Origin: Paenibacillus tundrae
Lineage (GTDB): Bacteria > Bacillota > Bacilli > Paenibacillales > Paenibacillaceae
DNA length: 64,000 bases
Assembly: GCF_030812775.1 (NCBI RefSeq)
Contig: NZ_JAUSTI010000018.1
Coordinates: 39,404-103,403 of the forward strand
Reading direction: 5' to 3'
The notes below the pieces were generated by a model. The model ran no database searches and was not told the DNA's origin. It saw only the letters and a program-made list of their open reading frames with translations. Below are positions 44,371-52,731 of the stretch, one piece after another (the first letter of the stretch is position 1; each line of letters starts with the position of its first letter). A program made the position numbers and the translations under genes.

Positions 44371-44901
44371 TCAGTCTTGATAAGCTTCTGTACGTTTACC
44401 CCATAGTTTCAGCAGTGGTCCATCTTCTCCATACACCGGATCGGTATCAGGTAAAGGAACCTCCTGAATCTCACGCAGGGCTTGGGGACGTTCGTTTGGA
44501 TCACCGGTGCGCGTATTATAATTCATCCCAGCAGGATAAGCGCCTGCGATACGGAAATCGAGGCTGGCATGCAGCCGTTTGTGCCCTGTTCCTGCAGGAA
44601 GTACAACAACATCACCCGCTTGTAAAGTAACAACGTGACCATGTTCACCGCCGAGAATGACCTGAACGGAGCCGCTAATGACGGCTAAGGCTTCATGTGC
44701 ATTACTGTGATAGTGGTGATAATCAAACACGCCATTAACCCAGCTGTTGCCCCAGTGATGATCATTCATCTTCTGTTCTGCCGAGGATGGATTGTCTGCC
44801 CACACCCCGTGGTATATAAGCACAGGAAGTGTGGGATGGTTAGGGATTACCCCATCGTCATGTAGAAATAACGTCTGTACCTGTGGATCGGTTCGCTCCA
44901 T
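44371..44901 (-). CDS. cupin domain protein
   Basis: 176 residues. A cupin barrel with HYHSNAHEALAVISGSVQVILGG (motif 1, metal His and Glu) and LQAGDVVVLPAGTGHKRL (motif 2). The tail contains PYHAGMNYN-like TRTGDPNERPQALREIQEV, a pattern seen in uncharacterised cupins. Enzyme or sensor role unknown. A GTG at 44910 is in frame; AGAAGGG ten bases upstream of 44901 favours the ATG (MERTDP). Convergent with the DUF1835 gene. Confidence 0.82.
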   Translation of the reverse strand: MERTDPQVQTLFLHDDGVIPNHPTLPVLIYHGVWADNPSSAEQKMNDHHWGNSWVNGVFDYHHYHSNAHEALAVISGSVQVILGGEHGHVVTLQAGDVVVLPAGTGHKRLHASLDFRIAGAYPAGMNYNTRTGDPNERPQALREIQEVPLPDTDPVYGEDGPLLKLWGKRTEAYQD

Positions 44902-44992
44902 GTATAACACACCCTTCTGCGATTCATTCTACGTTACTATACGATTCAATCGTGATGATCAATCTATATCGCCCGAGCAAAATCGTAACAAA

Positions 44993-45039
44993 AAAAGCCA
45001 GGGAAGGGGTAGTACGAACACACCTTCCTCGGCTTTTTT
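44993..45039. terminator. hairpin with T-runs on both strands
   Basis: AAAAGCC..GGAAGG and CCTTCC..GGCTTTTTT. It lies between the divergently oriented 5' end of the cupin gene and the 3' end of csbD. A second small hairpin CCCATGA/TCATGGG is at 45125-45147. Confidence 0.65.
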
Positions 45040-45182
45040 GCACCTCTGTCCTAAGACTGACCTGATGATCGTTATTAATGGACAGGGGAGTTATGCTATA
45101 TCTGTTCCCGATCTAGTATTGAAGCCCATGAAATGTCTTGTCATGGGTCTGCTCATCAACTAGATTACAGGAATCAGATGTA

Positions 45183-45356
45183 TTAGTTATGTTTTTTTAC
45201 ATCAGCAATTTTGTCCTGAACAGCACCTTTGGCTTTATCCTTTTTACCTTCAGCCTGAAGGGATCTGTTATTTGTTGCATTACCGATCTGATCCTTCACT
45301 TCGCCTTTAGCTTTGTTCACGCCTGCTTTGATTTTATCGCCAGTTGAATTACTCAT
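45183..45356 (-). CDS. CsbD family stress protein
   Basis: 57 residues. Typical CsbD composition of Lys, Asp, Gly and Ala with the repeats KIKAGVNKAKGEVKDQIGN and KKDKAKGAVQDKIADVKK. Small hydrophilic general stress protein of unknown mechanism. The ATG at 45365 lies directly on the ribosome binding site; AAGGAG with eight bases spacing supports the start at 45356. Confidence 0.9.
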   Translation of the reverse strand: MSNSTGDKIKAGVNKAKGEVKDQIGNATNNRSLQAEGKKDKAKGAVQDKIADVKKHN

Positions 45357-45392
45357 ATCGAACATCTCCTTCGTTATCTGGTGTAGTCCTTA

Positions 45393-45418
45393 TTAACCGG
45401 TTTGCTGGAATTCTAAAC
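45393..45418 (-). promoter_or_regulatory. possible sigma-B-like promoter of csbD
   Basis: On the minus strand GTTTAG, 14 bases, GGTTAA. It partly resembles GTTTAA-N12-14-GGGTAT. B. subtilis csbD is sigma-B dependent, but whether this organism has sigma-B is unknown. Confidence 0.3.
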
Positions 45419-45704
45419 GATGACTTGTTCATAAGGAGCCAAACTACAATCCTTAATTCAAGCTAAATAAAGATGTTCATATCGGGAATAAGGGTGGCTT
45501 CCTCGCCGCATAATAACAGGAGTGACCAATTCGTTGCATAAAAAACGAGGTTTTGGGAATCTTTTCCTTTAAAAACAAATGAATAGTTCCTTCGCTGCGT
45601 ACATATCGCACATATAGCCATATGTGATCTCGTCTTCATACCACATGTGGTAGAAATGCGGATCTTGGACTGGAGGAAAGATCCTTTTGACGAGGCCGTA
45701 AACC

Positions 45705-45740
45705 TTGACAAAAATATCGATTTTGTTACAATGTTCACAA
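45705..45740 (+). promoter_or_regulatory. promoter with Rex-like operator for yjlC-ndh
   Basis: TTGACA (45705-45710), 16 bases, TACAAT (45727-45732). TTGTTACAATGTTCACAA (45723-45740) overlaps the -10 and resembles the Rex operator TTGTGAA-N4-TTCACAA, with a perfect right half and 5/7 left half. The B. subtilis yjlC-ndh operon is a Rex target. The resulting leader before yjlC is about 295 bases, with no gene in it. 45419-45704 holds nothing recognised. Confidence 0.65.
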
Positions 45741-46031
45741 TATCTTCACATGTGTAAAAAATTTCTTTTTCATGTTGCTGTGTAAGAGGTGTAATATAGG
45801 GGTATAGAGTTCGGTTTCGGCCTGCTTGTCGTTTTGTGCGTCAACACATGTTGCACGCAATAGATCCTAGATACAATACATCATGTGAGAGCGGCTTTCG
45901 GGATTCGCTCATTCTATTGTGTGAAATTTGGTACATTTAGTTGTATTGATGTATTTGTGGTTCGGCTCTGCTTGACAGGCATCATGAAAAGTTGCGGACT
46001 TCTATCCCAAAGTAAAGGAGGACTTTCTCTT

Positions 46032-46478
46032 ATGTCACAATCGCCTACTCAACAAGAGGTGCCGGGTACAGAAGGTGCCGACGTTTCCCAACGCCAGTCC
46101 TTGGATGTACTGGATCAACTGATGAAGCCTGAGGTACAGGAGTCTTTGACCGTTCTGGTGGAGAACCTGCCTAAATTGGCTGAAATGGTTACTGCAATGA
46201 CGAAAGCTTATGACTTTGCTCAAGGCATCGCTACAGACAAAGTTCTGATCAGCGACACAATGAGTGCAATGGGTGAATTCGCTAAGCCAGTTGTAGACAA
46301 AGCTAAAGGTGTAGCTTCCGCTGCAATCGAAGCAAATGATCGTGCGCAAACAGAGCAAACTTCGGTTGGCTTGTTCGCTATGCTCAAAATGCTTAAAGAT
46401 CCAAACGTACAACAAACGCTTCGTTTTGCTCAATCATTCTTGAGTGTCCTGAACGAGCGTCAACAACAGCAACGTTAA
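46032..46478 (+). CDS. yjlC: DUF1641 protein, YjlC-like
   Basis: 148 residues. DUF1641 region: LDQLMKPEVQESLTVLVENLPKLAEMVTAMTKAYDFA followed by LFAMLKMLKDPNVQQTLRFAQSFLSVL. Helical, amphipathic, Gln-rich ends. B. subtilis YjlC has the same domain and is encoded immediately before NADH dehydrogenase; the exact role is unknown. A longer frame from 45885 exists, but AAAGGAGG upstream of 46032 defines the start. 23 bases from ndh. Confidence 0.85.
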   Translation: MSQSPTQQEVPGTEGADVSQRQSLDVLDQLMKPEVQESLTVLVENLPKLAEMVTAMTKAYDFAQGIATDKVLISDTMSAMGEFAKPVVDKAKGVASAAIEANDRAQTEQTSVGLFAMLKMLKDPNVQQTLRFAQSFLSVLNERQQQQR

Positions 46479-46501
46479 GATTAGAAGAACGGAGGATGGA
46501 T

Positions 46502-47683
46502 ATGTCGAAGCAAATTTTGATCTTGGGCGGAGGTTACGGCGGTCTTTTGACTGCGCTGACTGCGCGTCAACACTTGACCCCGGAAGAAGCGACTATTACA
46601 GTCGTGAACCGTTACCCTACGCACCAAATTATTACGGAACTGCACCGTCTTGCAGCGGGAAGCATTGCTGAAAAGGCAGTTGCACTTCCACTGGAGAAAT
46701 TGCTGCGTGGCAAAAATGTGAACTTGAAAATCGATACGGTGGATACAATTAAGCCGGACGAGAAGAAAGTTCTGATGACTAGCGGCTCCACATACTCTTA
46801 CGATGCACTGGTTGTAGCTCTGGGTAGCGAAACAGCTTACTTCGGAATTCCGGGATTGCAAGAGTACAGCTTCACACTGAAATCTGTTAGTGATGCAAAC
46901 CGTATCCGTGCTCATGTTGAAGCACGTCTGGATGCATACAAACAATCCGGCAACAAAGCAGACGCTACGTTTGTTATTGGTGGCGGCGGCTTGACAGGTA
47001 TCGAGCTTGTCGGCGAATTCGTTGACCTTCTTCCTGGCGTATGTAAGGAAAAAGGCATCGACTTCAACGATATCTCCCTGTACACCGTTGAAGCAGGTCC
47101 TTCGATCCTGGCTGGTTTCCCGCCAGAGCTGGTTGATCGTGCGAAATCCAGTCTCGAAAAACGTGGCGTTAACTTCATCGTTGGCGTAGCGATTACAGAG
47201 ATGAAAGAAAACGAAGTTCTGTTGAAAGACGGCAGCTCCATCCCTACGAACACACTCGTATGGACTGGTGGCGTTCAAGGTAATGCGGTTGTTGCTAACA
47301 GCGGAATTGAAGTGGATCGTGGCCGTGCTAAAGTTACGGAAGTTCTGCAATCCACATCCCACAAAGATGTGTTCGTTGCTGGTGACAGCGCGGTGGTCTT
47401 CCCTAGCGAAGGCGCTCGTCCTTACCCTCCAACAGCACAACTCGCTTGGCAAATGGGTGAGACTATTGGTCACAACTTGGGCGTAATGTTCAAAGGTGGC
47501 GCAATGGAATCCTTCTCCCCAATCTTCTCAGGTACACTGGGAAGCCTTGGACGTAAAGATGCTGTCGGAATGATCGGTGGCAACCAAACTCGTCTGAAAG
47601 GTCTGCCTGCAACAATGATGAAAGAAGCAAGTAACATCCGTTACCTGTCTCACATTCATGGTTTGTTCGCACTGGCTTACTAA
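46502..47683 (+). CDS. ndh: type II NADH dehydrogenase
   Basis: 393 residues. Single-subunit flavoprotein that passes electrons from NADH to menaquinone without pumping protons. FAD site ILGGGYGGLLTALTAR, NAD site VIGGGGLTGIELVGEF, second FAD block VFVAGDSAV, and the YPPTAQLAWQMG segment of YjlD/Ndh. ATG at 46496 touches the GGAGG; the start at 46502 has six bases spacing. Codon use is strongly biased to preferred codons, suggesting high expression. A strong terminator follows. Confidence 0.92.
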   Translation: MSKQILILGGGYGGLLTALTARQHLTPEEATITVVNRYPTHQIITELHRLAAGSIAEKAVALPLEKLLRGKNVNLKIDTVDTIKPDEKKVLMTSGSTYSYDALVVALGSETAYFGIPGLQEYSFTLKSVSDANRIRAHVEARLDAYKQSGNKADATFVIGGGGLTGIELVGEFVDLLPGVCKEKGIDFNDISLYTVEAGPSILAGFPPELVDRAKSSLEKRGVNFIVGVAITEMKENEVLLKDGSSIPTNTLVWTGGVQGNAVVANSGIEVDRGRAKVTEVLQSTSHKDVFVAGDSAVVFPSEGARPYPPTAQLAWQMGETIGHNLGVMFKGGAMESFSPIFSGTLGSLGRKDAVGMIGGNQTRLKGLPATMMKEASNIRYLSHIHGLFALAY

Positions 47684-47703
47684 TCAACATATCTTTAAAA
47701 TGC

Positions 47704-47735
47704 AAAAGGACGCTCTTACGGGAGCGTCCTTTTTG
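47704..47735 (+). terminator. terminator of yjlC-ndh
   Basis: AAAAGGACGCTC and GAGCGTCCTTTTT stem. It also has A-rich flank for the convergent lipoprotein gene. Confidence 0.9.
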
Positions 47736-47744
47736 ACTTATTCC

Positions 47745-48332
47745 TTAAGGAAGAACCTTCATTTTGATGTAGTGAACTTTGGGATACGCTGTCGTATCGG
47801 CAATCTGTTCAGGAACAATGCCGATGTTAATAGATGCATCTGAATAGGCCGAAGCGGAAATCATATATTCTTTCTCAGAGAGGGTCTGGTCAAATAATTT
47901 AACGAGCCCTTTATGAGCAACGGATTTCTTTTGAGGTAACGGACGGTATATCGTCTTTTTCGAAATGACCCCTCCATTGGAATACATGAACGTATAATAA
48001 CCATTCCCTCGATCTACATCGCTAACAACGGTAATAACCATGTAAGGGGGGATATCGTCCGAATTGTCCACAATCTTATATCTACCCAAATCCTCCTGAT
48101 GCGTAAGCTCCCCATAGGTGTACTCTTCAAATGAAAGTTCAACGGCTTGATTAACGCTGTTGAACTCAATGATCGAGTGGTTATCCGTCGTATTACTTAA
48201 AATCTGATTGACTGAATCCTGCGAAGATATGTATGCCGTATCATCTGGTATGAAAGAACATCCTTGTTGCAGTATCAACACTAGAGAAAAGTTGATAAGC
48301 ATAATTAACTTTCGATCACTTCTTTTTACCAT
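47745..48332 (-). CDS. hypothetical lipoprotein
   Basis: 195 residues. Signal with basic start (MVKRSDRK), hydrophobic core and LQQGC, so Cys25 is the likely lipid anchor. The mature part is polar, with possible beta strands (YMVITVVSDVDRGNGYYTFMY, VHYIKMKVLP) and no family recognised. More AT-rich than its neighbours. AGAAGGG lies before the ATG. Convergent with ndh, sharing its terminator region. Confidence 0.7.
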   Translation of the reverse strand: MVKRSDRKLIMLINFSLVLILQQGCSFIPDDTAYISSQDSVNQILSNTTDNHSIIEFNSVNQAVELSFEEYTYGELTHQEDLGRYKIVDNSDDIPPYMVITVVSDVDRGNGYYTFMYSNGGVISKKTIYRPLPQKKSVAHKGLVKLFDQTLSEKEYMISASAYSDASINIGIVPEQIADTTAYPKVHYIKMKVLP

Positions 48333-48661
48333 AATTATGTACCCTTCTGTTTGAAGAATGTAGAAATTCAGACACTTAGAAAAATATTACATCTAATTAC
48401 TAATTTTACATGAAATATATGCTAAGCAAAAGTGATTTTGAGTCGTCTTTTATACCTTTTTATGATCTGGAAATGAACTGTACATAGTGATATCCGGAAG
48501 TGGTTTATGTCGAGTGTGCTTTCAATCTAATAACTGATAGCGTGTAACTTGGAATGACGTAGAAATGATAAGGGTACTTATGCAGCAGGTTAAATTTTTC
48601 GACTTTCGTTTAAATTAGAGATATATCGTATGACTGATAAATTACTAAAGGAGCGTGTGAC
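48333..48661. other. intergenic region without a recognised gene
   Basis: AT-rich spacer between the divergent lipoprotein and NAD(P)-binding genes. No frame with a ribosome binding site apart from AAAGGAG for the gene at 48662. Confidence 0.6.
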
Positions 48662-49309
48662 ATGATGAACGTATTAGTAGTTGGAGCAAATGGACAGATT
48701 GGTAAGCTGTTGGTGGAACAGCTAGTGCAGGAAGGCAAGCATCAAGTCACGGCGATGATCCGCAAACCCGAGCAGGCAGATGCGCTGAAGGAGATCGGTG
48801 CGAATGTCGTCATGGGCGACCTAGAGGGAAGTGTTGATGATCTAGCTCAGGCGATGAAAGATCAGAACGCGATTGTGTTTACAGCGGGATCAGGCGGCTC
48901 CACGGGACCGGACAAAACACTGCTGATTGACCTTGATGGTGCGGTGAAAACGATGGAGGCTGCTGAGCAACAAGGAATCTCCAGATACATTCTGGTCAGT
49001 GCATATGGTGCGGATCAGCGTGATAAATGGCCAGATGAGATCAAGCCGTATTACGTGGCGAAGCACTATGCGGATCGTGCGTTGTTTGCAAGTGAGCTGA
49101 ATTACACCATTATCCGCCCCGGCGGTCTGAAGAACGAATCAGGTACAGGCCAAGTTGCCGTTGGCACAGATCTCAAACCGGGAAGCATTGCGCGTAAAGA
49201 TGTAGCTCGTGTCATTGCCGCTTCCTTGCAGGAAGAAAAGACATACCGCAGAGCCTTTGATCTGATTGCAGGAAATGATTCCGTTCAGGATGCGTTAAGT
49301 ACGTTATAA
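48662..49309 (+). CDS. NAD(P)H-binding atypical SDR protein (YhfK/NmrA-like)
   Basis: 215 residues. Rossmann fold with VVGANGQIGKLLVEQL at the N-terminus, GDLEGSVDDLAQAM, and YILVSAYGAD and YYVAKHYADRAL in the active-site region, then YTIIRPGGL. Similar proteins include B. subtilis YhfK. Role as reductase or redox sensor not known. Two adjacent ATG codons (48662 and 48665) follow AAAGGAG. A repeat copy begins right after the stop. Confidence 0.88.
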   Translation: MMNVLVVGANGQIGKLLVEQLVQEGKHQVTAMIRKPEQADALKEIGANVVMGDLEGSVDDLAQAMKDQNAIVFTAGSGGSTGPDKTLLIDLDGAVKTMEAAEQQGISRYILVSAYGADQRDKWPDEIKPYYVAKHYADRALFASELNYTIIRPGGLKNESGTGQVAVGTDLKPGSIARKDVARVIAASLQEEKTYRRAFDLIAGNDSVQDALSTL

Positions 49310-49310
49310 A

Positions 49311-49350
49311 GCGATACGGAAGGTTGTTCTGTTATCGGGGTGCTAAGTGA
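49311..49350. repeat. dispersed intergenic repeat, copy D (partial)
   Basis: GCGATACGGAAGGTTGTTCT then GTTATCGGGGTGCTAAGTG matches the 3' half of the core. It begins one base after a stop codon and lies 47 bases before copy B. Confidence 0.65.
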
Positions 49351-49397
49351 AAATAAATATAGTTCAATCAGTTCAACTACATTTTTTACACGGGAAC

Positions 49398-49532
49398 GGA
49401 GAGGACAGAAATAACATGAAGAAGCGGAGCGCTCGCCTTTATCACCGGATTTTCCCTTTGAAGAAGGGAATCAAAAAAATCTGGGGATAACAGCGATCGG
49501 AAGGTTATTCTGTCATCGGAGTGGTAAGTGTA
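49398..49532. repeat. dispersed intergenic repeat, copy B
   Basis: Starts GGAGAGGACAGAA and ends TTCTGTCATCGGAGTGG, nearly identical to copy A from TTTTCCCTTTGA through AATCTGGGGATAACAGCG to the right end. It lacks about 36 bases of the copy A middle. Lies 75 bases before the response regulator gene. Confidence 0.85.
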
Positions 49533-49606
49533 ACTATACTTTAGTTGAACGTGGATATGTTGTATTATACGGGAAAAGGAATATGGGAAGTGAGGGGGAG
49601 CTCTGT

Positions 49607-50362
49607 ATGAATGAAGCTGTATTGGTGATTGAGGATGAACCGAAAATATCGCGCCTGCTTGAACTGGAACTGCAATATGAGGGGTACCAGGTAGGTAAGG
49701 CGGGCAGTGGAACAGAGGGACTCGCAATGTATGCGGACAGGCAGTGGGATCTTATCCTGCTGGATATTATGTTGCCTGGTCTGAGCGGGATGGAAGTGCT
49801 GCGCCGTATTCGTGCGAAGGATGCGAGAATTCCAATTCTCATGCTTACCGCTAAAGATTCGGTAGAGGACAAAGTGTCTGGGCTCGATCTCGGAGCCAAT
49901 GACTACATCACTAAACCATTTCGAATTGAAGAGCTGCTTGCTCGTGTGCGGGCAGCACTGCGATTAAGTGCGGCAGCATCAACCGTCTCATCTACCTCTG
50001 CATCGACATCACCGGACATGAATCATGTTTCTTCTGCGAGCTCCCCTGAGCTTACTTCAGGCTGGCTTACTGCAGCTGGACTGAAATTAAATGAAGGTAC
50101 ACGGGAAGTATCCCGGGATGGCACACAGATTGAACTTACCCCGCGTGAGTTCGACTTACTTGTATATTTGCTTCAGAATCAGCGTCAGGTACTTAGTCGG
50201 GAGCAGATTGTACAGGCTGTCTGGGGATACGACTATTATGGAGATACAAATGTGGTAGATGTATATATCCGATATGTGCGCAAAAAAGTAGATAACGGCT
50301 TCACACCGCCACTAATACATACCGTTCGGGGCGTCGGGTACGTCCTGAAAGAACAGTTATGA
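49607..50362 (+). CDS. OmpR/PhoB-family response regulator
   Basis: 251 residues. Receiver (1-118; VIEDEPK, Asp53 in LILLDIMLPGLSG, DYITKPF) and winged helix (about 155-250; IELTPREFDLLVYLL, SREQIVQAVWGYD, VDVYIRYVRKKV, IHTVRGVGYVL). An unusually long Ser/Thr/Ala linker of about 35 residues separates them. The ATG at 49583 is in frame; GAGGGGGAG before 49607 favours the shorter form. The stop overlaps the kinase start by four bases. Confidence 0.92.
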   Translation: MNEAVLVIEDEPKISRLLELELQYEGYQVGKAGSGTEGLAMYADRQWDLILLDIMLPGLSGMEVLRRIRAKDARIPILMLTAKDSVEDKVSGLDLGANDYITKPFRIEELLARVRAALRLSAAASTVSSTSASTSPDMNHVSSASSPELTSGWLTAAGLKLNEGTREVSRDGTQIELTPREFDLLVYLLQNQRQVLSREQIVQAVWGYDYYGDTNVVDVYIRYVRKKVDNGFTPPLIHTVRGVGYVLKEQL

Positions 50363-51735
50363 GCTTGAGAAGTAAGATTTACGGATACTCCTCCGTACTG
50401 TTTGCTGTGCTGTTAATTGCCGTTAATCTGTCCGTATATATTGTATTTGAGCGAATGTCGATGAATAACGAGATGAAGCGGATTGAAGGAGAAGCGGAGT
50501 CTATTGTAAAAGGAGTGCGTCAGTCTGCCGGATCGATTCCGCCGGACGACTTGTTGCGTGCCTACGCGCCGCTGGACGGCATGCTGCGGATCGTAAATGA
50601 GGACGGCACTAGCTCCGCACCGGTAACGACAGAGTCAGGAGAGCAGCTCAGCAAGCTCTCCTATACATATGAAAGTGAGAAGAGATCCGAGCACCTCCAG
50701 ATTGGAGAGATCGGTTATGTGTGGGTATCACTACCTGTTATCTGGCCGGACGGTGAAGTGGTGAATGTGCAAGTCACCGAGAGCATTGCCGAGACCGAGC
50801 GCGGTTTATCTGTGCTTCGAACTGTTCTAGTTGCTGTGACAATCATTGCGCTCATTCCCGCCATCATCTCCAGCCGGATTCTAGCTAACCGGATGACTAG
50901 GCCAATCCAACAAATGACACATACGATGGGAGACATCCAGTCTAGTGGTCAGTTCAAGCGTCTTCCGCTAGATGCCAAATCCAAGGATGAATTGAATACG
51001 ATGGGACAAACGTTTAATCGCATGATGGATCTGCTGGAATCGAACTTCGAGCGGCAAGAACGATTCGTCTCAGATGCCTCTCATGAATTAAAAACACCGC
51101 TGACCATTATTGAAAGCTACGCGAGTTTGCTCCAGCGACGAGGAAAGGAACGCCCTGAGGTGTTTGACGAAGCGGTTGAAGCTATTCTGTCCGAGTCCAT
51201 TCGTATGCGGGAGATGACGGAGCAACTGTTATTGCTAGCGAAGCAGCCAGAGCAGTGGAATGTGCAACTAGAGAGAGTGGATATTAACCGACTCGTGCAG
51301 GACTCCACGAGAGCATTCCGTGAAGCCTACCATCGTGAGGTGATCTGTCACGATGCTGGACAGACATGGGCTATCAGCGATGAGAGTAAGCTGAAGCAGC
51401 TCTTGTTTATTTTGCTGGATAACGCCCGAAAGTATAGTGAGGAACAGATTGAAATTCATGTTAAGACGCATCAGCAGGAACGCTGGATCCAGATTGTAGA
51501 CGCAGGGATTGGGATGAGCGAAGCGGATCTTGCCAAAGTATTTGACCGATTCTATCGCGTGGACACCGCAAGAACGCGTGGTAGCGGCGAGGGCGGATCG
51601 GGTCTGGGATTGTCTTTGGCTAAGGATATTGCCGGAGCGGTTGGTGCACGTATTGAGTTGACCAGCACAGAGGGTGTTGGGACGACAGCTACGATTATTT
51701 TGCCATCTTCTGTACAGCGTGGCTCACTCTCATGA
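50359..51735 (+). CDS. sensor histidine kinase
   Basis: 458 residues. TM1 (about 10-31), extracellular domain (about 32-152), TM2 (about 155-175), HAMP (about 172-230), HisKA with His242 (FVSDASHELKTPLT) and HATPase (ILLDNARKYS, DAGIGMSEADL, GEGGSGLGLSLA). Translationally coupled (ATGA) to its response regulator. Two PepSY proteins follow, as in other PepSY-linked two-component systems that monitor the envelope. Confidence 0.92.
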   Translation: MSLRSKIYGYSSVLFAVLLIAVNLSVYIVFERMSMNNEMKRIEGEAESIVKGVRQSAGSIPPDDLLRAYAPLDGMLRIVNEDGTSSAPVTTESGEQLSKLSYTYESEKRSEHLQIGEIGYVWVSLPVIWPDGEVVNVQVTESIAETERGLSVLRTVLVAVTIIALIPAIISSRILANRMTRPIQQMTHTMGDIQSSGQFKRLPLDAKSKDELNTMGQTFNRMMDLLESNFERQERFVSDASHELKTPLTIIESYASLLQRRGKERPEVFDEAVEAILSESIRMREMTEQLLLLAKQPEQWNVQLERVDINRLVQDSTRAFREAYHREVICHDAGQTWAISDESKLKQLLFILLDNARKYSEEQIEIHVKTHQQERWIQIVDAGIGMSEADLAKVFDRFYRVDTARTRGSGEGGSGLGLSLAKDIAGAVGARIELTSTEGVGTTATIILPSSVQRGSLS

Positions 51736-51737
51736 AA

Positions 51738-51753
51738 TTCTCATTCTTCTCTT
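51738..51753 (+). promoter_or_regulatory. candidate response regulator box upstream of the first PepSY gene
   Basis: TTCTCAT and TTCTCTT in direct repeat just after the kinase stop. Similar TTCTCAT/TTCTAAT repeats occur before the second PepSY gene. Confidence 0.35.
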
Positions 51754-51813
51754 ATATACTGATGACAGGATCACTTTGTCGGATCAATAGAGCGTATTGA
51801 AGGAGGGAAGAGC

Positions 51814-52614
51814 ATGGAGGAACATCGGGAGCAGGCTGAAATGAAACGGGAGGAACATCGTGGTTCCAACTCTTCAAGATTCAGTCGTCGGGTATGGTGG
51901 AGCTTGGCGGCACTGGTGCTGTTGTTGATATTCGCAGTTAGTTGGTGGAAGCCGTGGCAATCTGGGCGTGTAATGTTGACGGCAGATGCCGCTGAGCAAT
52001 CGGTGCTAGCCCAATATCCCGGGGGAGAGATTGTCAACTCTACGTTGAAGGATGGAACGTATCTCATGCAGCTTCGAACCGAAACCGGGTTATACGATAT
52101 TCAGCTTGATGCGGTAACTTCTACGGTGAACTCCATTAAACGACTGGAATCTAACCCGGAAGCCGAAGAGAAAACGTTGTGGAGCCGTGAGCAAATCAAG
52201 ACCGAATTACAGAAACAAACGGATGGCGAATTAGAGTCGCTTGAACTGGTTGAACAAGAAGGTAGCCCGGTATATAACGCTATATTGATTATGAAGGACA
52301 ATAGCCGTGAGCAGTGGACGGTTGATCCCTATAACGGGCAGAAGCAGTCCTCGAAAGTATTGGATGCTCCTGCGGTAAACGAGCCAGCCCTAGAAAACAA
52401 CAAGCCGCAGTTCTTGAGCGAGAAGCAGGCTGAGCAGAAGGCACTTGCCAGAGTGCCAGGGGAAGTGGATGATATTGAACTTCGCGGCACGAATAGCGGT
52501 AATCCATATTATCTGGTTGAAATTGATCTGGAGGATGGCAGGGAAGCGATTGTTCAGGTGAATGCAATCTCGGGTGCAATCCGTTCCGTAACATGGGACG
52601 AGGATGAAGATTAA
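51814..52614 (+). CDS. membrane-anchored PepSY domain protein
   Basis: 266 residues. Polar cytoplasmic tail, one membrane helix (about 28-48), then two or three PepSY-type repeats outside the cell: SVLAQYPGGEIVNSTLKDG and YDIQLDAVTSTVNSIKRLE, a middle repeat, and KALARVPGEVDDIELRG with YYLVEIDLEDGREAIVQVNA. PepSY domains are thought to inhibit or protect against extracellular proteases. AAGGAGGG precedes the ATG. 78 bases after the kinase. Confidence 0.85.
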   Translation: MEEHREQAEMKREEHRGSNSSRFSRRVWWSLAALVLLLIFAVSWWKPWQSGRVMLTADAAEQSVLAQYPGGEIVNSTLKDGTYLMQLRTETGLYDIQLDAVTSTVNSIKRLESNPEAEEKTLWSREQIKTELQKQTDGELESLELVEQEGSPVYNAILIMKDNSREQWTVDPYNGQKQSSKVLDAPAVNEPALENNKPQFLSEKQAEQKALARVPGEVDDIELRGTNSGNPYYLVEIDLEDGREAIVQVNAISGAIRSVTWDEDED

Positions 52615-52621
52615 CGGGTTC

Positions 52622-52647
52622 TCCTCATTTTCTCATCAAATTCTAAT
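52622..52647 (+). promoter_or_regulatory. candidate response regulator box upstream of the second PepSY gene
   Basis: TCCTCAT, TTCTCAT and TTCTAAT copies (52622, 52630, 52641); the last two are 11 bases apart, one helical turn, as expected for OmpR-type direct-repeat sites. Another CTCTCATT is at 52663. Confidence 0.4.
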
Positions 52648-52731
52648 GTGTCTCTCGCTGAGCTCTCATTCGCACAGGTTATTCTATAACTGTAGACGAG
52701 AACGAGAACAACACAACCGAGGAGATGAATG

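Noticed and set aside
46481..47473. 330-codon open frame on the minus strand opposite ndh
   Set aside because: Shadow frame produced by the strong codon bias of ndh; composition is unlike a real protein and there is no start signal.
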